Shown here: piece after piece, positions 8,755 through 16,888 of the stretch
Numbering within the stretch: the stretch's first letter is position 1
Layout of the letters: the number at the start of each line of letters is the position of its first letter
Assembly (NCBI GenBank): GCA_003216815.1
Contig: QCIG01000005.1
Location: 1-64,000 of the forward strand
Direction of reading: 5' to 3'
From: Prochlorococcus sp. AG-402-K14
GTDB lineage: Bacteria; Cyanobacteriota; Cyanobacteriia; PCC-6307; Cyanobiaceae
Length of the DNA: 64,000 bases
Made by a program: the position numbers and the translations under genes
The notes under the pieces: generated by a model
The model's database searches: none
What the model saw: only the letters and a program-made list of their open reading frames with translations
What the model was told of the DNA's origin: nothing

Positions 8755-8976
8755 ATGCAAGCTCTTACATCTGAAGACAAAAAAGAATTATGTAAGGAAG
8801 CTTTCCATGATATATCAGCAATTCTTGCTGGTTTACGCGATCAGGGTTTATCTGATTTGGAAATTTTTGAGTTTGGCAAGTCACTCATAGATCATTTTGA
8901 TCCAATTAAAATGGAAAATCTAAAAAAGCAATCTGATTATCAAGATGCTTTGTTCAGAGAAGCTAATGATTTGTAA
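8755..8976 (+). CDS. small soluble hypothetical protein
   Basis: 73 residues: MQALTSEDKKELCKEAFHDISAILAGLRDQGLSDLEIFEFGKSLIDHFDPIKMENL... A predominantly helical, acidic protein with no membrane segment. The ATG follows an AT-rich promoter-like region. No family was recognised. Confidence 0.6.
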   Translation: MQALTSEDKKELCKEAFHDISAILAGLRDQGLSDLEIFEFGKSLIDHFDPIKMENLKKQSDYQDALFREANDL

Positions 8977-9099
8977 GTTTACTCTTATTATTTCCTTTTG
9001 TTTAGTATTTTTACACTGATTTCGAGCATACCTTCTCGTTGTTATCCATTAGATTATGACCTTTATACATTTTGTTATAATTTAAACTAGCTTTAATTA

Positions 9100-9300
9100 T
9101 TATTTCTCATCAACATTTTTCTGTGTTTGCGTTTGTTGAATATAGTCAATTATTGTTTTGCTCTGCTCTACTGATAATGATGATAGAGGAGATGAGGCAG
9201 GTATTTTTAGAAGAGTGCATGTTGCAATTATCTCAGGCGAATCAACGCCTAGGGCTTCTGCGAGTTCTTTTACTCTTAATCTAGCCACTTTAAAATTCAT
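9100..9300 (-). CDS. stand-alone IF2_N-like domain protein
   Basis: 66 residues. Residues 7-55 read LRVKELAEALGVDSPEIIATCTLLKIPASSPLSSLSVEQSKTIIDYI. This matches the helix-turn-helix-like N-terminal repeat of bacterial translation initiation factor IF-2 (the RV-x-ELA-x-LG-x-(D/S)-x(4)-(I/L) pattern). Nothing else of IF-2 is attached, so this is a free-standing copy of the domain. In IF-2 this region contacts the ribosome or tunes its activity; a lone copy might bind RNA or protein, but the role is unknown. Confidence 0.7.
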   Translation of the reverse strand: MNFKVARLRVKELAEALGVDSPEIIATCTLLKIPASSPLSSLSVEQSKTIIDYIQQTQTQKNVDEK

Positions 9301-9385
9301 TTTTATTGATGATCTTTTAAAGATCTACGTGTTTATTTATTTATTTTATTGCTAAGTATGGAATATTAGACTTGAGATGGATTAA

Positions 9386-9583
9386 ATGAGTGATGATAAG
9401 GATTTGAAGGTAACGCTTCAGAAGATAGTTTCATATGCGGTGCTTAGAATGGAATCCACATCAGATCCCAATATAAGAAGATGTATATTTCAAGAATATA
9501 GAGAATGGTTAGGAACATCTATTGATGATTGGGTTTTGGCACTGCCTAATGATTGGGGAAAGTCTGAATCGAATTATTATTAG
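9386..9583 (+). CDS. small protein of the EYxEWL family (member 1)
   Basis: 65 residues: MSDDKDLKVTLQKIVSYAVLRMESTSDPNIRRCIFQEYREWLGTSIDDWVLALPNDW. The central helix with R-C-x(2)-Q-EYREWL lines up with two other small ORFs in this window (61297-61521 and 61720-61905), which have LRNEFKEWID and LYDEYKEWLE. All three are about 60-75 residues, soluble and preceded by a hydrophobic-spaced helix. Function unknown. Confidence 0.6.
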   Translation: MSDDKDLKVTLQKIVSYAVLRMESTSDPNIRRCIFQEYREWLGTSIDDWVLALPNDWGKSESNYY

Positions 9584-9634
9584 ATTAATTAATGATTAAG
9601 TTGATATCTATACTTCTTATCTATTTAAAGTGGA

Positions 9635-9871
9635 TTAATTAAAGTTTTTTTGGGCACACTCATAACCTGATTCTCTAATATCTTTATTTTCATCAATAAT
9701 TGCCTTGAGAGCACAATCGCAATAATTGGCTATTTCTTTTTTTGTTATCGACTTAGTTGCTGGATTACTTAAAGCACTTGATATACAGTCATCCATTTGA
9801 CTTTCTGGGTATGAGTAAGCTATTCCAGAATAAGAAAAAAATATAATAGATATAATTATGATTGCCTTCAT
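9635..9871 (-). CDS. small exported four-cysteine protein
   Basis: 78 residues. A signal peptide (MKAIIIISIIFFSYSGIAYS, cleavage probably near residue 20) precedes a mature domain with four cysteines (DDCISS, NYCDCAL, GYECAQKNF). The spacing suggests two disulfides or a metal site in the periplasm. No family was recognised, although the C-x(n)-CxC-x(n)-C pattern is seen in small periplasmic proteins. Minus strand, alone. Confidence 0.65.
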   Translation of the reverse strand: MKAIIIISIIFFSYSGIAYSYPESQMDDCISSALSNPATKSITKKEIANYCDCALKAIIDENKDIRESGYECAQKNFN

Positions 9872-10028
9872 TTTATTTAAAGCAGTTGGTTAATTATACA
9901 TTCATTTTTGTTGATTTATTTAAATGTTATTACATAGTGATTTTTTGTATTCATTTTATTAATATTTAATTTATTTGGTCTTTGATAATCTAAAGTAAAA
10001 AATATATTATTTCATTTGTTTTTCTTAA

Positions 10029-10244
10029 ATGTCATTAGATCAATTAAGAGAATTTCTAAATGAAATGCAAAATGATGACTCTCTAAGAGATGAAGTCCTT
10101 TCTTCCTCAACAGCTGATGACGTTGCTCTGATTGCCTTAAGTAGAGGTTATGAATTTTCAGGAGATGAATTGCTCCGATTTTCAGGGAAGAAAGTTGGAA
10201 GAGTTACAGTACAAAAAAATGATGTCCCAGGAGAATATAATTAA
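10029..10244 (+). CDS. Nif11-domain small protein (no peptide core)
   Basis: 71 residues: MSLDQLREFLNEMQNDDSLRDEVLSSSTADDVALIALSRGYEFSGDELLRF. This is the Nif11-like leader helix pattern (SLDQLREFL...D..L......A.DV..IA...GY.FS..EL). In Prochlorococcus the same fold forms leaders of lanthipeptide-type precursors. Here the tail (KKVGRVTVQKNDVPGEYN) has no Cys and no GG cleavage site, so it is not an obvious prochlorosin precursor. No modification enzyme lies in the window. Confidence 0.78.
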   Translation: MSLDQLREFLNEMQNDDSLRDEVLSSSTADDVALIALSRGYEFSGDELLRFSGKKVGRVTVQKNDVPGEYN

Positions 10245-10249
10245 AAGTT

Positions 10250-10390
10250 CTATTTTCTTTTACTTAGCTCTTTAACAATCTCATCCCACTTTTTGCCGGC
10301 TTTAATATAAGTATTTCTTTTTTTTCTGTAGATTAAATAATTAAAACTGCAAATTAATAATATAATTAAAATTAAAAAAATAAATTTCAT
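10250..10390 (-). CDS. 46-residue single-span membrane protein
   Basis: Below the track cut-off: MKFIFLILIILLICSFNYLIYRKKRNTYIKAGKKWDEIVKELSKRK. An N-terminal helix (about 3-20) is followed by a strongly basic cytoplasmic tail containing GKKWDEIVKEL. Convergent with the Nif11 gene, 5 bases apart. No family was recognised. Confidence 0.55.
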   Translation of the reverse strand: MKFIFLILIILLICSFNYLIYRKKRNTYIKAGKKWDEIVKELSKRK

Positions 10391-10558
10391 TTTCTTAGTT
10401 TTCTAATTTTGTTATATAGATATCTATATAATTATGTTAATTCTACTCTAAGTCACATTATCAGCTTTTGTATTAAGTGATGATATTCATATTAATAATT
10501 GAATTTCCCCATTTCTATTCATTCTCAACTAAGATATAAGGTAATTATTATTATATGT

Positions 10559-10891
10559 ATGGATATCACATTAATAGCTATAGCTATATTCATCCTGGTT
10601 GCATTAGTTTTTCTTACACTATTTTTGTTTAAAAGCATTAATAAAAAATCATTTGTCGCGGAAGATGGTTCTTCTTTTGATAACCAATCTGATCTAGACT
10701 TGTATCAGAAGCTGTATGACAAGACAAAGCTTTTATTTAATGCTGATTATGAGAATGGATCTGCTCAGCCAACACTAGGATTCCAAAAGTCTTTTTTAAC
10801 TAAACTAACGAAAGAAGGTTTTCCCGATTTGAGATCTCTTGTCAAATATCGTAATCAATTCAAATTATTATCAGATTTAATTAATACTTAG
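10559..10891 (+). CDS. membrane-anchored small protein, function unknown
   Basis: The track begins at TTG 10499; the ATG at 10559 starts directly at a membrane helix (MDITLIAIAIFILVALVFLTLFLF) and is preferred, giving 110 residues. The soluble part contains DLDLYQKLYDKTKLLF and LGFQKSFLTKLTKEGFPDLRSLVKYRNQFKLLSDLIN, a compact helical domain. I do not recognise it, but the conserved-looking tail suggests a real family in picocyanobacteria. Confidence 0.6.
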   Translation: MDITLIAIAIFILVALVFLTLFLFKSINKKSFVAEDGSSFDNQSDLDLYQKLYDKTKLLFNADYENGSAQPTLGFQKSFLTKLTKEGFPDLRSLVKYRNQFKLLSDLINT

Positions 10892-10950
10892 GTTGATTTT
10901 GATTATTTAAGGTAACGGTATACTAATATCTAATTAATTGTATAAGTCCA

Positions 10951-11133
10951 ATGAGTCAAACAGAATATACTGAAGATCAATTATCTGAAATGAGAGAAGA
11001 TGCATTTGTTAATATCAAAGAAGCCTGTAAAAGACTCCAAGAAAGAACAATGTGTGGAAACGAAGTTGTTATTAAAATGCTAAATGAAGTTTCTCAATTT
11101 TATCTTAATCAAAATGAGAAGAATAAATTATAG
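10951..11133 (+). CDS. small soluble helical protein
   Basis: 60 residues: MSQTEYTEDQLSEMREDAFVNIKEACKRLQERTMCGNEVVIKMLNEVSQFYLNQNEKNKL. Fully helical and charged with two cysteines; no membrane segment. The same strand as the preceding gene, 60 bases downstream. Function unknown. Confidence 0.6.
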   Translation: MSQTEYTEDQLSEMREDAFVNIKEACKRLQERTMCGNEVVIKMLNEVSQFYLNQNEKNKL

Positions 11134-11150
11134 GGATTTAACCCTTATTT
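11125..11150. terminator. possible bidirectional terminator between convergent genes
   Basis: AAATtatAGGG/CCCTTATTT forms a stem with a 2-nt bulge and a 6-nt loop, between a plus-strand small gene and the minus-strand MBL-fold gene. It lacks a long T-tract, so the call is weak. Confidence 0.3.
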
Positions 11151-11888
11151 AGGTTTCTCAAATTTGTATGTTTTTAATATTTTTGGATTTATTAAATTGG
11201 CACTTGATTCTTTAATCAAAGTATTATCTTCAAGTGTTTCATCAACTTTGATCAAATTATTTATTATTCCTGTATACGTAATATCTCCTCCTGTTGTACT
11301 TGCTAAGATGTTTAATGGATTAAATAACTTCAATAATTGAGGTAGAACGGTTTTACCTTTGATAAATTTGCCTGCAAATGGTAATGAGAAATCAATTACT
11401 GGTGTTATTAATAAATCTATATTTCTAGGTTTTATGTTTTTATCAAGAAAGCCATGTGGCTCAATATATATTGAATCTAAGCCTGTATCAATTATGTAGC
11501 CATTCTCTATATATGGTACTGGTGCTCCTGAGGTCGCTTGAATATTTAAGTTGTTATTTTTAAAGTTTTCTCCAGGCTTGAGAGTGTTTATTTTGGTAAA
11601 ACCGATTTTGCTTGCTACTTTGCTAGCTACTTTTGAAGCTATTACTGGGATATTTTTATTTATTTTTTCTAGTGTTGGTGGATGAGCATGATCTCGTTGG
11701 CCTTGAGTTAATAATAGAAAATCCAAGTCAATTGGCACATCAAGTTCTTTAGCCAATTTCCCTTTAATAAGCCAGTCACCAGGAGGGAAAGTCAAATCGC
11801 CATTCAGCCACGGATCAACTAAAATTCTTATTTTATTCAATTCAATAAGCCAACCATTAGCTCCGTAATAAGTCGCTTTTATTGTCAT
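11145..11888 (-). CDS. MBL-fold (metallo-beta-lactamase-like) protein with altered metal motif
   Basis: 247 residues. The start (MTIKATYYGANGWLIEL...RILVDPWLNGDL) is typical of UlaG-like MBL-fold proteins. Where the canonical motif reads THxHxDH, this one reads TQGQRDHAH (residues 61-69), so the first two histidines are Gln while Asp and the last His remain. Related cyanobacterial/plant proteins may share this (my recollection is of a QGxxDHxH form), so it could be a family trait. A short internal repeat ASKVASKVASK is present around residue 85. The substrate is unknown and classical hydrolase activity is uncertain. Confidence 0.75.
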   Translation of the reverse strand: MTIKATYYGANGWLIELNKIRILVDPWLNGDLTFPPGDWLIKGKLAKELDVPIDLDFLLLTQGQRDHAHPPTLEKINKNIPVIASKVASKVASKIGFTKINTLKPGENFKNNNLNIQATSGAPVPYIENGYIIDTGLDSIYIEPHGFLDKNIKPRNIDLLITPVIDFSLPFAGKFIKGKTVLPQLLKLFNPLNILASTTGGDITYTGIINNLIKVDETLEDNTLIKESSANLINPKILKTYKFEKPK

Positions 11889-11962
11889 TGTTTTTTACTT
11901 GTAATATAACTATTGTTACTTAAAATGGTGAATTATGGAATGTGTTGATTTAAGTTATTAAA

Positions 11963-12067
11963 TCAACTTATCACTAAGATGATTAATATCATAATCAATA
12001 TCAAAATTATTATGAGTGCAAAATTCTTAATATATTTTTGAAATTCATACAACCAATCATTTTCCAT
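11963..12067 (-). CDS. 34-residue single-span peptide
   Basis: Below the track cut-off: MENDWLYEFQKYIKNFALIIILILIMILIILVIS. An amphipathic start is followed by a very hydrophobic helix that reaches the C-terminus, a tail-anchor arrangement. It may be a small membrane peptide; composition this rich in I/L in AT-rich DNA can arise by chance, so confidence is limited. Confidence 0.35.
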   Translation of the reverse strand: MENDWLYEFQKYIKNFALIIILILIMILIILVIS

Positions 12068-12196
12068 GATATCAACTTTTTATATCATTATATACATTCA
12101 ACTATTATCATAGATTATTAATATGGATATATGCGGATTTTTCGATCTCTCGCTAAAGAAAATATTTCTTTAGTATTGAATTAATACTTAAATATA

Positions 12197-12916
12197 ATGA
12201 CGATTCGAGATTGGGATGGGGTTGCTCTAGTTATTGGTGCTGGAGATGTTGGTAGCTGTATGTCTGATTATTTGACGACTATTTCACCAAATCTTGATGT
12301 AAAAGTCTGTGGTCGTAATTTAAATAGCCAAAATGGTATTTATTTAGATTTGGAGAATGATCATTCATATAAATCTTTTGAGCATCAAATTTCACTGATT
12401 AAAAAGCCGCTTCGCCTTGTTATAAATACCAGTGGTTTTCTTCACTCAAATCTTATAAAACCTGAAAAGAGACTTTCACATATCAATCGTTCTAACATCA
12501 TAAAAAATTTTTCTGTTAATTCAATTGCTCCAATTTTGATTGCTAAAAGTATCGAAAAATTTATTAAACCAGAACTTCCCTTCTCCTTTGCAAGTTTAAG
12601 TGCCAGAGTAGGTAGTATCGGTGACAATAAGCTTGGTGGTTGGTATTCCTATAGAGCGTCGAAAGCTGCCCAGAATCAATTTTTAAAAACACTTAGCATT
12701 GAATGGCGTCGAAAATTTCCATTATCGATCGTATCAATATTGCATCCTGGTACATGTGATACAAAATTATCAAAACCCTTTCAGGGCACAGTACCTAAGG
12801 ATAAACTTTTTACTCCTGCTCAATCCACAGAATATTTGATTAATATTATTTCGAGGCAAAAACCAGTTGATTCTGGTAAGTTTTTAGCCTGGGATAGTAC
12901 TGTTGTTCCCTGGTGA
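12197..12916 (+). CDS. short-chain dehydrogenase/reductase (SDR) family protein
   Basis: 239 residues. The N-terminus has VALVIGAGDVGSCMSDYL, a Rossmann dinucleotide-binding loop, and the catalytic YSYRASKAAQNQF (YxxxK, about residues 150-157) with Ser upstream (FASLSARVGSIG). It is a classical-size SDR and resembles the CsgA-like cyanobacterial branch. It probably reduces a carbonyl with NAD(P)H; the substrate is unknown. The next gene, peptidase E, is on the same strand 108 bases away, without a clear functional link. Confidence 0.85.
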   Translation: MTIRDWDGVALVIGAGDVGSCMSDYLTTISPNLDVKVCGRNLNSQNGIYLDLENDHSYKSFEHQISLIKKPLRLVINTSGFLHSNLIKPEKRLSHINRSNIIKNFSVNSIAPILIAKSIEKFIKPELPFSFASLSARVGSIGDNKLGGWYSYRASKAAQNQFLKTLSIEWRRKFPLSIVSILHPGTCDTKLSKPFQGTVPKDKLFTPAQSTEYLINIISRQKPVDSGKFLAWDSTVVPW

Positions 12917-13024
12917 TTCTTAATTTTTGCTAATTCACAGATTCAGTATTCATTCTTGTTGAAATTTATTTTTTTTCATAGGTATTTTTTAGTTGTACTA
13001 TATTAAAAGTCTGATGTTCGAACC

Positions 13025-13717
13025 TTGAAGAAGCATATTATCGCAATAGGCGGTGGTGGTTTTGGTAGAAAGAGTTCATCTTATTTAATCGAAGAATATT
13101 TACTTAAGCTTTCAGGAAAGAATTACCCAAGAATCTGTTTCCTTCCCACTGCAACCGGTGATAATGATAGTTATATTGTTCGTTTTTACTCAATCTTTAC
13201 TCAGTTAAATTGTATCCCAAGTCATGTTGAATTTTTCAAAAGAACTACCGACATCAAAAATCATATTATGAAACAAGACATAGTATTTGTTGGCGGTGGA
13301 AATACAAAGAGTATGCTTGCGATTTGGAATGATTGGGGGATGAGTGAATTACTTAATCATGCGTACAATAATGGAGTAATAATGAGCGGTGTAAGTGCAG
13401 GAGCTATTTGTTGGTTTACTAGCGGAATAACAGACTCATGGGATAATGATTTAAGAATGTTACCTTGTTTGGATTTTATTAGTGGGACATGTTGCCCTCA
13501 TTACGATGAGGAACCTTCTCGTATTCCATTTGTCAGAAAATTATTAAATGAACAAAAACTAACGAATTGTTTCTCAATTGAAGGTGGTGCCGCTATGCAC
13601 TTTATTGATGGTAAACCTTATCAAAATGTTAGTTTTCAAGATAATAAAAATACATATAATGTATATCTTTCAAACAATGCTATAGTCGAAAAACCTTTCG
13701 ACAAAATTCAACTATAA
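13025..13717 (+). CDS. pepE: peptidase E (dipeptidase E, family S51)
   Basis: 230 residues, the expected size for peptidase E. The nucleophile elbow SGVSAGAICW puts Ser at about residue 124 and the CPHYDEE motif puts His at about residue 159. The N-terminal IAIGGGGFG and the VGGGNTKSM loop are also characteristic. Members cleave N-terminal Asp dipeptides in the cytoplasm; the related cyanophycinases share the fold. The only usable start is TTG at 13025 (no in-frame ATG nearby), and no strong ribosome-binding site is visible. Confidence 0.82.
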   Translation: MKKHIIAIGGGGFGRKSSSYLIEEYLLKLSGKNYPRICFLPTATGDNDSYIVRFYSIFTQLNCIPSHVEFFKRTTDIKNHIMKQDIVFVGGGNTKSMLAIWNDWGMSELLNHAYNNGVIMSGVSAGAICWFTSGITDSWDNDLRMLPCLDFISGTCCPHYDEEPSRIPFVRKLLNEQKLTNCFSIEGGAAMHFIDGKPYQNVSFQDNKNTYNVYLSNNAIVEKPFDKIQL

Positions 13718-13803
13718 TTTAATTTATAATCATTAACAATGGTTTATTTTTTATTAAACTCGATTAAGTTAAAAATAATATTCTAATTTTTTAGTTGCTA
13801 GAA

Positions 13804-14010
13804 ATGTATTTTTTTTTATTATCATTTTCAGAGATGGGACTTAATATACCTCTTGTAATTATATTAATTATATTTGGAGGTTTCTTTCTGATAAGTTTTT
13901 TTATTACCAGTCCCAATATGGATACAAAAGGTTTATTAAGAGTCCTATATTCAAAACCTGTTAGGAGGGATGATGGATCAGTTGAGTATCCAGAAAGTAG
14001 GAACAAATAA
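13804..14010 (+). CDS. small membrane protein, function unknown
   Basis: The track's TTG start (13795) is replaced by the ATG at 13804; a second ATG (MGLNIPLVIILI) is also possible. One long hydrophobic segment with GLNIPLVIILIIFGGFFLISFF is followed by SPNMDTKGLLRVLYSKPVRRDDGSVEYPES, a soluble tail. The opposite-strand ORF at 13791-14006 is a mirror and was not kept. No family was recognised. Confidence 0.5.
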   Translation: MYFFLLSFSEMGLNIPLVIILIIFGGFFLISFFITSPNMDTKGLLRVLYSKPVRRDDGSVEYPESRNK

Positions 14011-14205
14011 ATTTTAAAACATATTAGTATTGATTATGATTTTTATAGTTTACTTTTTCTTCTATGATCAAAGGAAATTAATAGACTTTATATAGCATTT
14101 ATTATGAATTCAGTCTCTATTTTTTGTGAAATATAAAAATTGCTATAGCCTCATAGCACTATTAAAGAGTAACGTCGTATGTGAACCTTAATCATGTTAT
14201 AAAAA

Positions 14206-15423
14206 TTGGAAAAAAGTTTGCTTACTAAATTCGAGAAGGTCAATAACGAAAATAATAATAGGACTTTTCTTCCTTCTGGTCTAAATGGGAAAGCATTAGA
14301 AATTTCAATGGATGATATCCCCTCTAGAAAAGAAGTTAGAGAAGCAATACCCAAGCAATGTTTTACACGCCAGACGAAAAGGTCTCTTTTTTATCTCTCC
14401 AGGACAGTTGTTATCCAAATCTTAGTTGTCTTGCTAGGGCTCTCGATCCCTCTCACAAAAGAGATGATTCCATTATGGATTTTGTACGCATTTCTCTCTG
14501 GGACAACTTCAATGGGACTTTGGGTTTTAGCTCATGAATGTGGACATGGTGCTTTTTCAGATAATCGTAAATTAGAAACACTTGTCGGATATTGTCTTCA
14601 TTCTTTTTTACTTGTTCCATACTTTTCATGGCAAAGATCACATGCTGTTCACCATGCTTTTACTAATCACATAACCGATGGTGAGACTCATGTTCCTGTT
14701 GTTATTTGCGGAGATGGTAAGTCTGAAAAAAAGGGCGGTGAAAATGAAATGGAATCATCATTATTCTTTGGAAAAATTCTGTATGGCTTTAATCAACTAT
14801 TCCTTCACTTGATTCTGGGTTGGCCAGCTTACTTACTTCTTGGCAAAACAGGGGGACCTCGCTATGGGACTAGTAATCATTTCTGGCCAACAACCCCCTT
14901 CTCGAAAAAACTATGGCCATCCATATGGGCAAAAAAGGTATGGATATCAGACTGGGGAATCGTTTTTATGTTGCTTTTATTGACGTTTTGGTCTTTAAAT
15001 TTTGGATTAAATTCAATGATTAGTTTATATTTAGGCCCTTTAATTGTTGTTAATATTTGGCTAGTTATTTATACTTGGCTTCACCACACAGATACTGATG
15101 TTCCTCATCTTGGTGCTAGTCAATTTTCTTATATGAGAGGTGCCTTTTTGTCTATTGATAGACCCTATGGAAAAATATTAGATTTTCTTCATCATTCAAT
15201 AGGCTCTACTCACGCAATTCATCATATTGAACCGACAGTACCTCACTATCATGCAAGACTTGCTACAAGAATATTAAAAAATAAATTTCCTAAAGTTTAT
15301 CTATACAATCCTACTCCAATTCATAAATCTCTTTGGCACATAGCTACTAATTGTGTTGCAGTAAAGAAAGATTTTTCTATTGATAGGTATGTTTGGAAAC
15401 AACCTAACCATTCTCAATCTTGA
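14206..15423 (+). CDS. desA: delta-12 fatty acid desaturase
   Basis: 405 residues. All three histidine boxes of membrane acyl-lipid desaturases are present: HECGH (110-114), HAVHH (146-150) and HAIHH (336-340). Four or more hydrophobic segments surround them, and there is the WLHHTDTDVPH stretch typical of the delta-12 group. The enzyme introduces a second double bond into membrane lipid acyl chains, in the thylakoid or cytoplasmic membrane, using ferredoxin-derived electrons. The start is TTG at 14206; a later ATG at MDDIPSRKE is possible, but the upstream residues appear to be part of a normal N-terminus. It stands alone between small genes. Confidence 0.9.
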   Translation: MEKSLLTKFEKVNNENNNRTFLPSGLNGKALEISMDDIPSRKEVREAIPKQCFTRQTKRSLFYLSRTVVIQILVVLLGLSIPLTKEMIPLWILYAFLSGTTSMGLWVLAHECGHGAFSDNRKLETLVGYCLHSFLLVPYFSWQRSHAVHHAFTNHITDGETHVPVVICGDGKSEKKGGENEMESSLFFGKILYGFNQLFLHLILGWPAYLLLGKTGGPRYGTSNHFWPTTPFSKKLWPSIWAKKVWISDWGIVFMLLLLTFWSLNFGLNSMISLYLGPLIVVNIWLVIYTWLHHTDTDVPHLGASQFSYMRGAFLSIDRPYGKILDFLHHSIGSTHAIHHIEPTVPHYHARLATRILKNKFPKVYLYNPTPIHKSLWHIATNCVAVKKDFSIDRYVWKQPNHSQS

Positions 15424-15529
15424 TTTTCAATCTAATTTTTGATTATTAATTTTAAAAGTTCTTTATGAATAATCTATTTTGTCAATTTACAATATAAAGC
15501 TTTTTTTTATACATAAATTTTAAATTAAT

Positions 15530-15712
15530 ATGTCAAAAAAGGATTATGAAAGTTTTCTATACAAAATTGATCAATTAAATCAATTGGTTGAATTAATTAA
15601 TAATTCGCCTGAGAAATACAAATTAATTACTAGTTGTAAAACACATGAAGATGTAGTCGAACTTGCAAGGCAATGGGGATATGAAATTGGAAAGAGATGG
15701 GGTGAATCCTAG
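15530..15712 (+). CDS. Nif11-domain small protein (second copy)
   Basis: 60 residues: MSKKDYESFLYKIDQLNQLVELINNSPEKYKLITSCKTHEDVVELARQWGYEIGKRWGES. The same leader-type helix pattern as the ORF at 10029 (L..L......S......I..C.T..DVVELA...GYEI). It ends right after the Nif11 domain, with no core peptide, so it is a bare Nif11 protein. A function other than lanthipeptide leader is likely but unknown. Confidence 0.7.
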   Translation: MSKKDYESFLYKIDQLNQLVELINNSPEKYKLITSCKTHEDVVELARQWGYEIGKRWGES

Positions 15713-15735
15713 TCTTTCCATGCAAGACAGTGAAT

Positions 15736-15987
15736 TTATTGCCCTCCTCCATTACAGCTCCAAACTTTTGAGGGTATTCCTTGTGTATTTTTCCCATCGA
15801 ATCGAAATGTTTTGGTTATGCATTCATTTTGCGAGTCAGCCCATGCTGAAATCGGTTCCAATTCAGTTGAAATCTCCTTAACTGATCTTGATATGGAAAT
15901 AATTGAAATTGAAGTGAATAAGAGAGATAAAGTACTTATGCCTGCACAAATTAAGTATTTGTTATTGTCAAATAATTCCTTTAGCAT
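15736..15987 (-). CDS. small membrane-anchored protein with C-terminal WSCNGGG
   Basis: 83 residues. Residues 9-33 form a membrane anchor (KYLICAGISTLSLLFTSISIISISR), followed by a soluble part with NECITKTFRFDGKN...PSKVWSCNGGGQ; two cysteines could form a disulfide outside the membrane. Plus-strand ORFs overlapping it (15663-15881, 15812-16012) look like shadows. No family was recognised. Confidence 0.55.
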   Translation of the reverse strand: MLKELFDNNKYLICAGISTLSLLFTSISIISISRSVKEISTELEPISAWADSQNECITKTFRFDGKNTQGIPSKVWSCNGGGQ

Positions 15988-16134
15988 CTCTATAAATGAT
16001 AATTTATTATAAACACTACTTATGATTTAGAGAATAATCTGATTAAGTTATCCTTTGGAAATATTAGCGAATTCCTAACATCTGTTATTCATTGAATATA
16101 ATGGTAAAATATGCGAAATTCTTTAATAAAGATT

Positions 16135-16293
16135 TTATTTCTTTTTTTCTATAAAGTCTAATATTTTTTTTAATCTGTCTGTATTTTCAAAGTTAGGATT
16201 TGCTGTAAGGAAAATCACCAAAACTATCATTAGTAGCCCAACACTAGATACACCTAATATTAATTGTTGGAATGGATCTAAGGATTCAAGCAT
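16135..16293 (-). CDS. 52-residue single-span membrane protein
   Basis: Below the track cut-off: MLESLDPFQQLILGVSSVGLLMIVLVIFLTANPNFENTDRLKKILDFIEKKK. A short polar start, one membrane helix (about 9-30) and a charged helical tail. The good codon use and clear topology support it. No family was recognised. Confidence 0.55.
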   Translation of the reverse strand: MLESLDPFQQLILGVSSVGLLMIVLVIFLTANPNFENTDRLKKILDFIEKKK

Positions 16294-16392
16294 TTCTATT
16301 TTGTTAAATCTTTTTTGATTTTAACAATGATAATAGAACGAATGCCTTTATAAAGAAATGGATACTTTATGTTTTAGTTCTTAGATAATTAT

Positions 16393-16560
16393 TTACTCCT
16401 CTTTATTTTCTTTCGGCCACCTTGCCTTCAGATTAAGAGGGTTCTTGAGATTTATTTCTATGGGTTTACCTTGAGCTATAGATATTAAAGCTTTAAACGC
16501 CCAACCACCAAGAATTAATATGACTGAGATTAAAAATATATAACTTATGTTAGTAAGCAT
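16393..16560 (-). CDS. 55-residue single-span membrane protein
   Basis: Below the track cut-off: MLTNISYIFLISVILILGGWAFKALISIAQGKPIEINLKNPLNLKARWPKENKEE. One helix (about 6-25) leads into a soluble tail with PLNLKARWPKE. It sits 99 bases upstream of the 52-residue gene on the same strand, so they may be co-transcribed. No family was recognised. Confidence 0.55.
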   Translation of the reverse strand: MLTNISYIFLISVILILGGWAFKALISIAQGKPIEINLKNPLNLKARWPKENKEE

Positions 16561-16888
16561 AAATCCTAAAATAATTACAAACTATATTAGGATGTTATTT
16601 GATAGTTTTTCTTATTGTAAATGTAAATAATAAATTATGTACTTATATTTTATGAAATTCATCTGCTTTTTTATTTTACAAATTAATAGATTTTATATTT
16701 TCCCTTAGACTCTCTCAATTAAGAGACCATAGCCATCAAAACCATTTTCTTATAGTTATAAATACTTATTATATCAATTTTTTAAAAGCTCTGATTGTGT
16801 TTGATCTAGCATTTTATTATTATTTTTTTAAGTTTTATTGATTTTTACCCGATTTAGTATGAATATAAAAATGTTATTATTTTCATGA
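16561..16888. other. intergenic stretch, nothing identified
   Basis: About 330 AT-rich bases between divergent small genes. It should hold two promoters; AT-rich -10-like boxes are everywhere, so none can be assigned. No RNA or repeat was recognised. Confidence 0.35.

Noticed and set aside
10029-10244. Lanthipeptide precursor (prochlorosin) call for the Nif11 protein
   Set aside because: No Cys in the tail, no GG/GA cleavage site, and no LanM gene in the window.
13791-14006. 71-residue minus-strand ORF opposite the small membrane protein
   Set aside because: Mirror of the plus-strand ORF. The plus frame has a normal membrane helix and a polar tail; the minus frame has no comparable layout.
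15812-16012. 66-residue plus-strand ORF opposite the WSCNGGG protein
   Set aside because: It looks like a complement of the minus-strand helix region and lacks a plausible topology; not certain.
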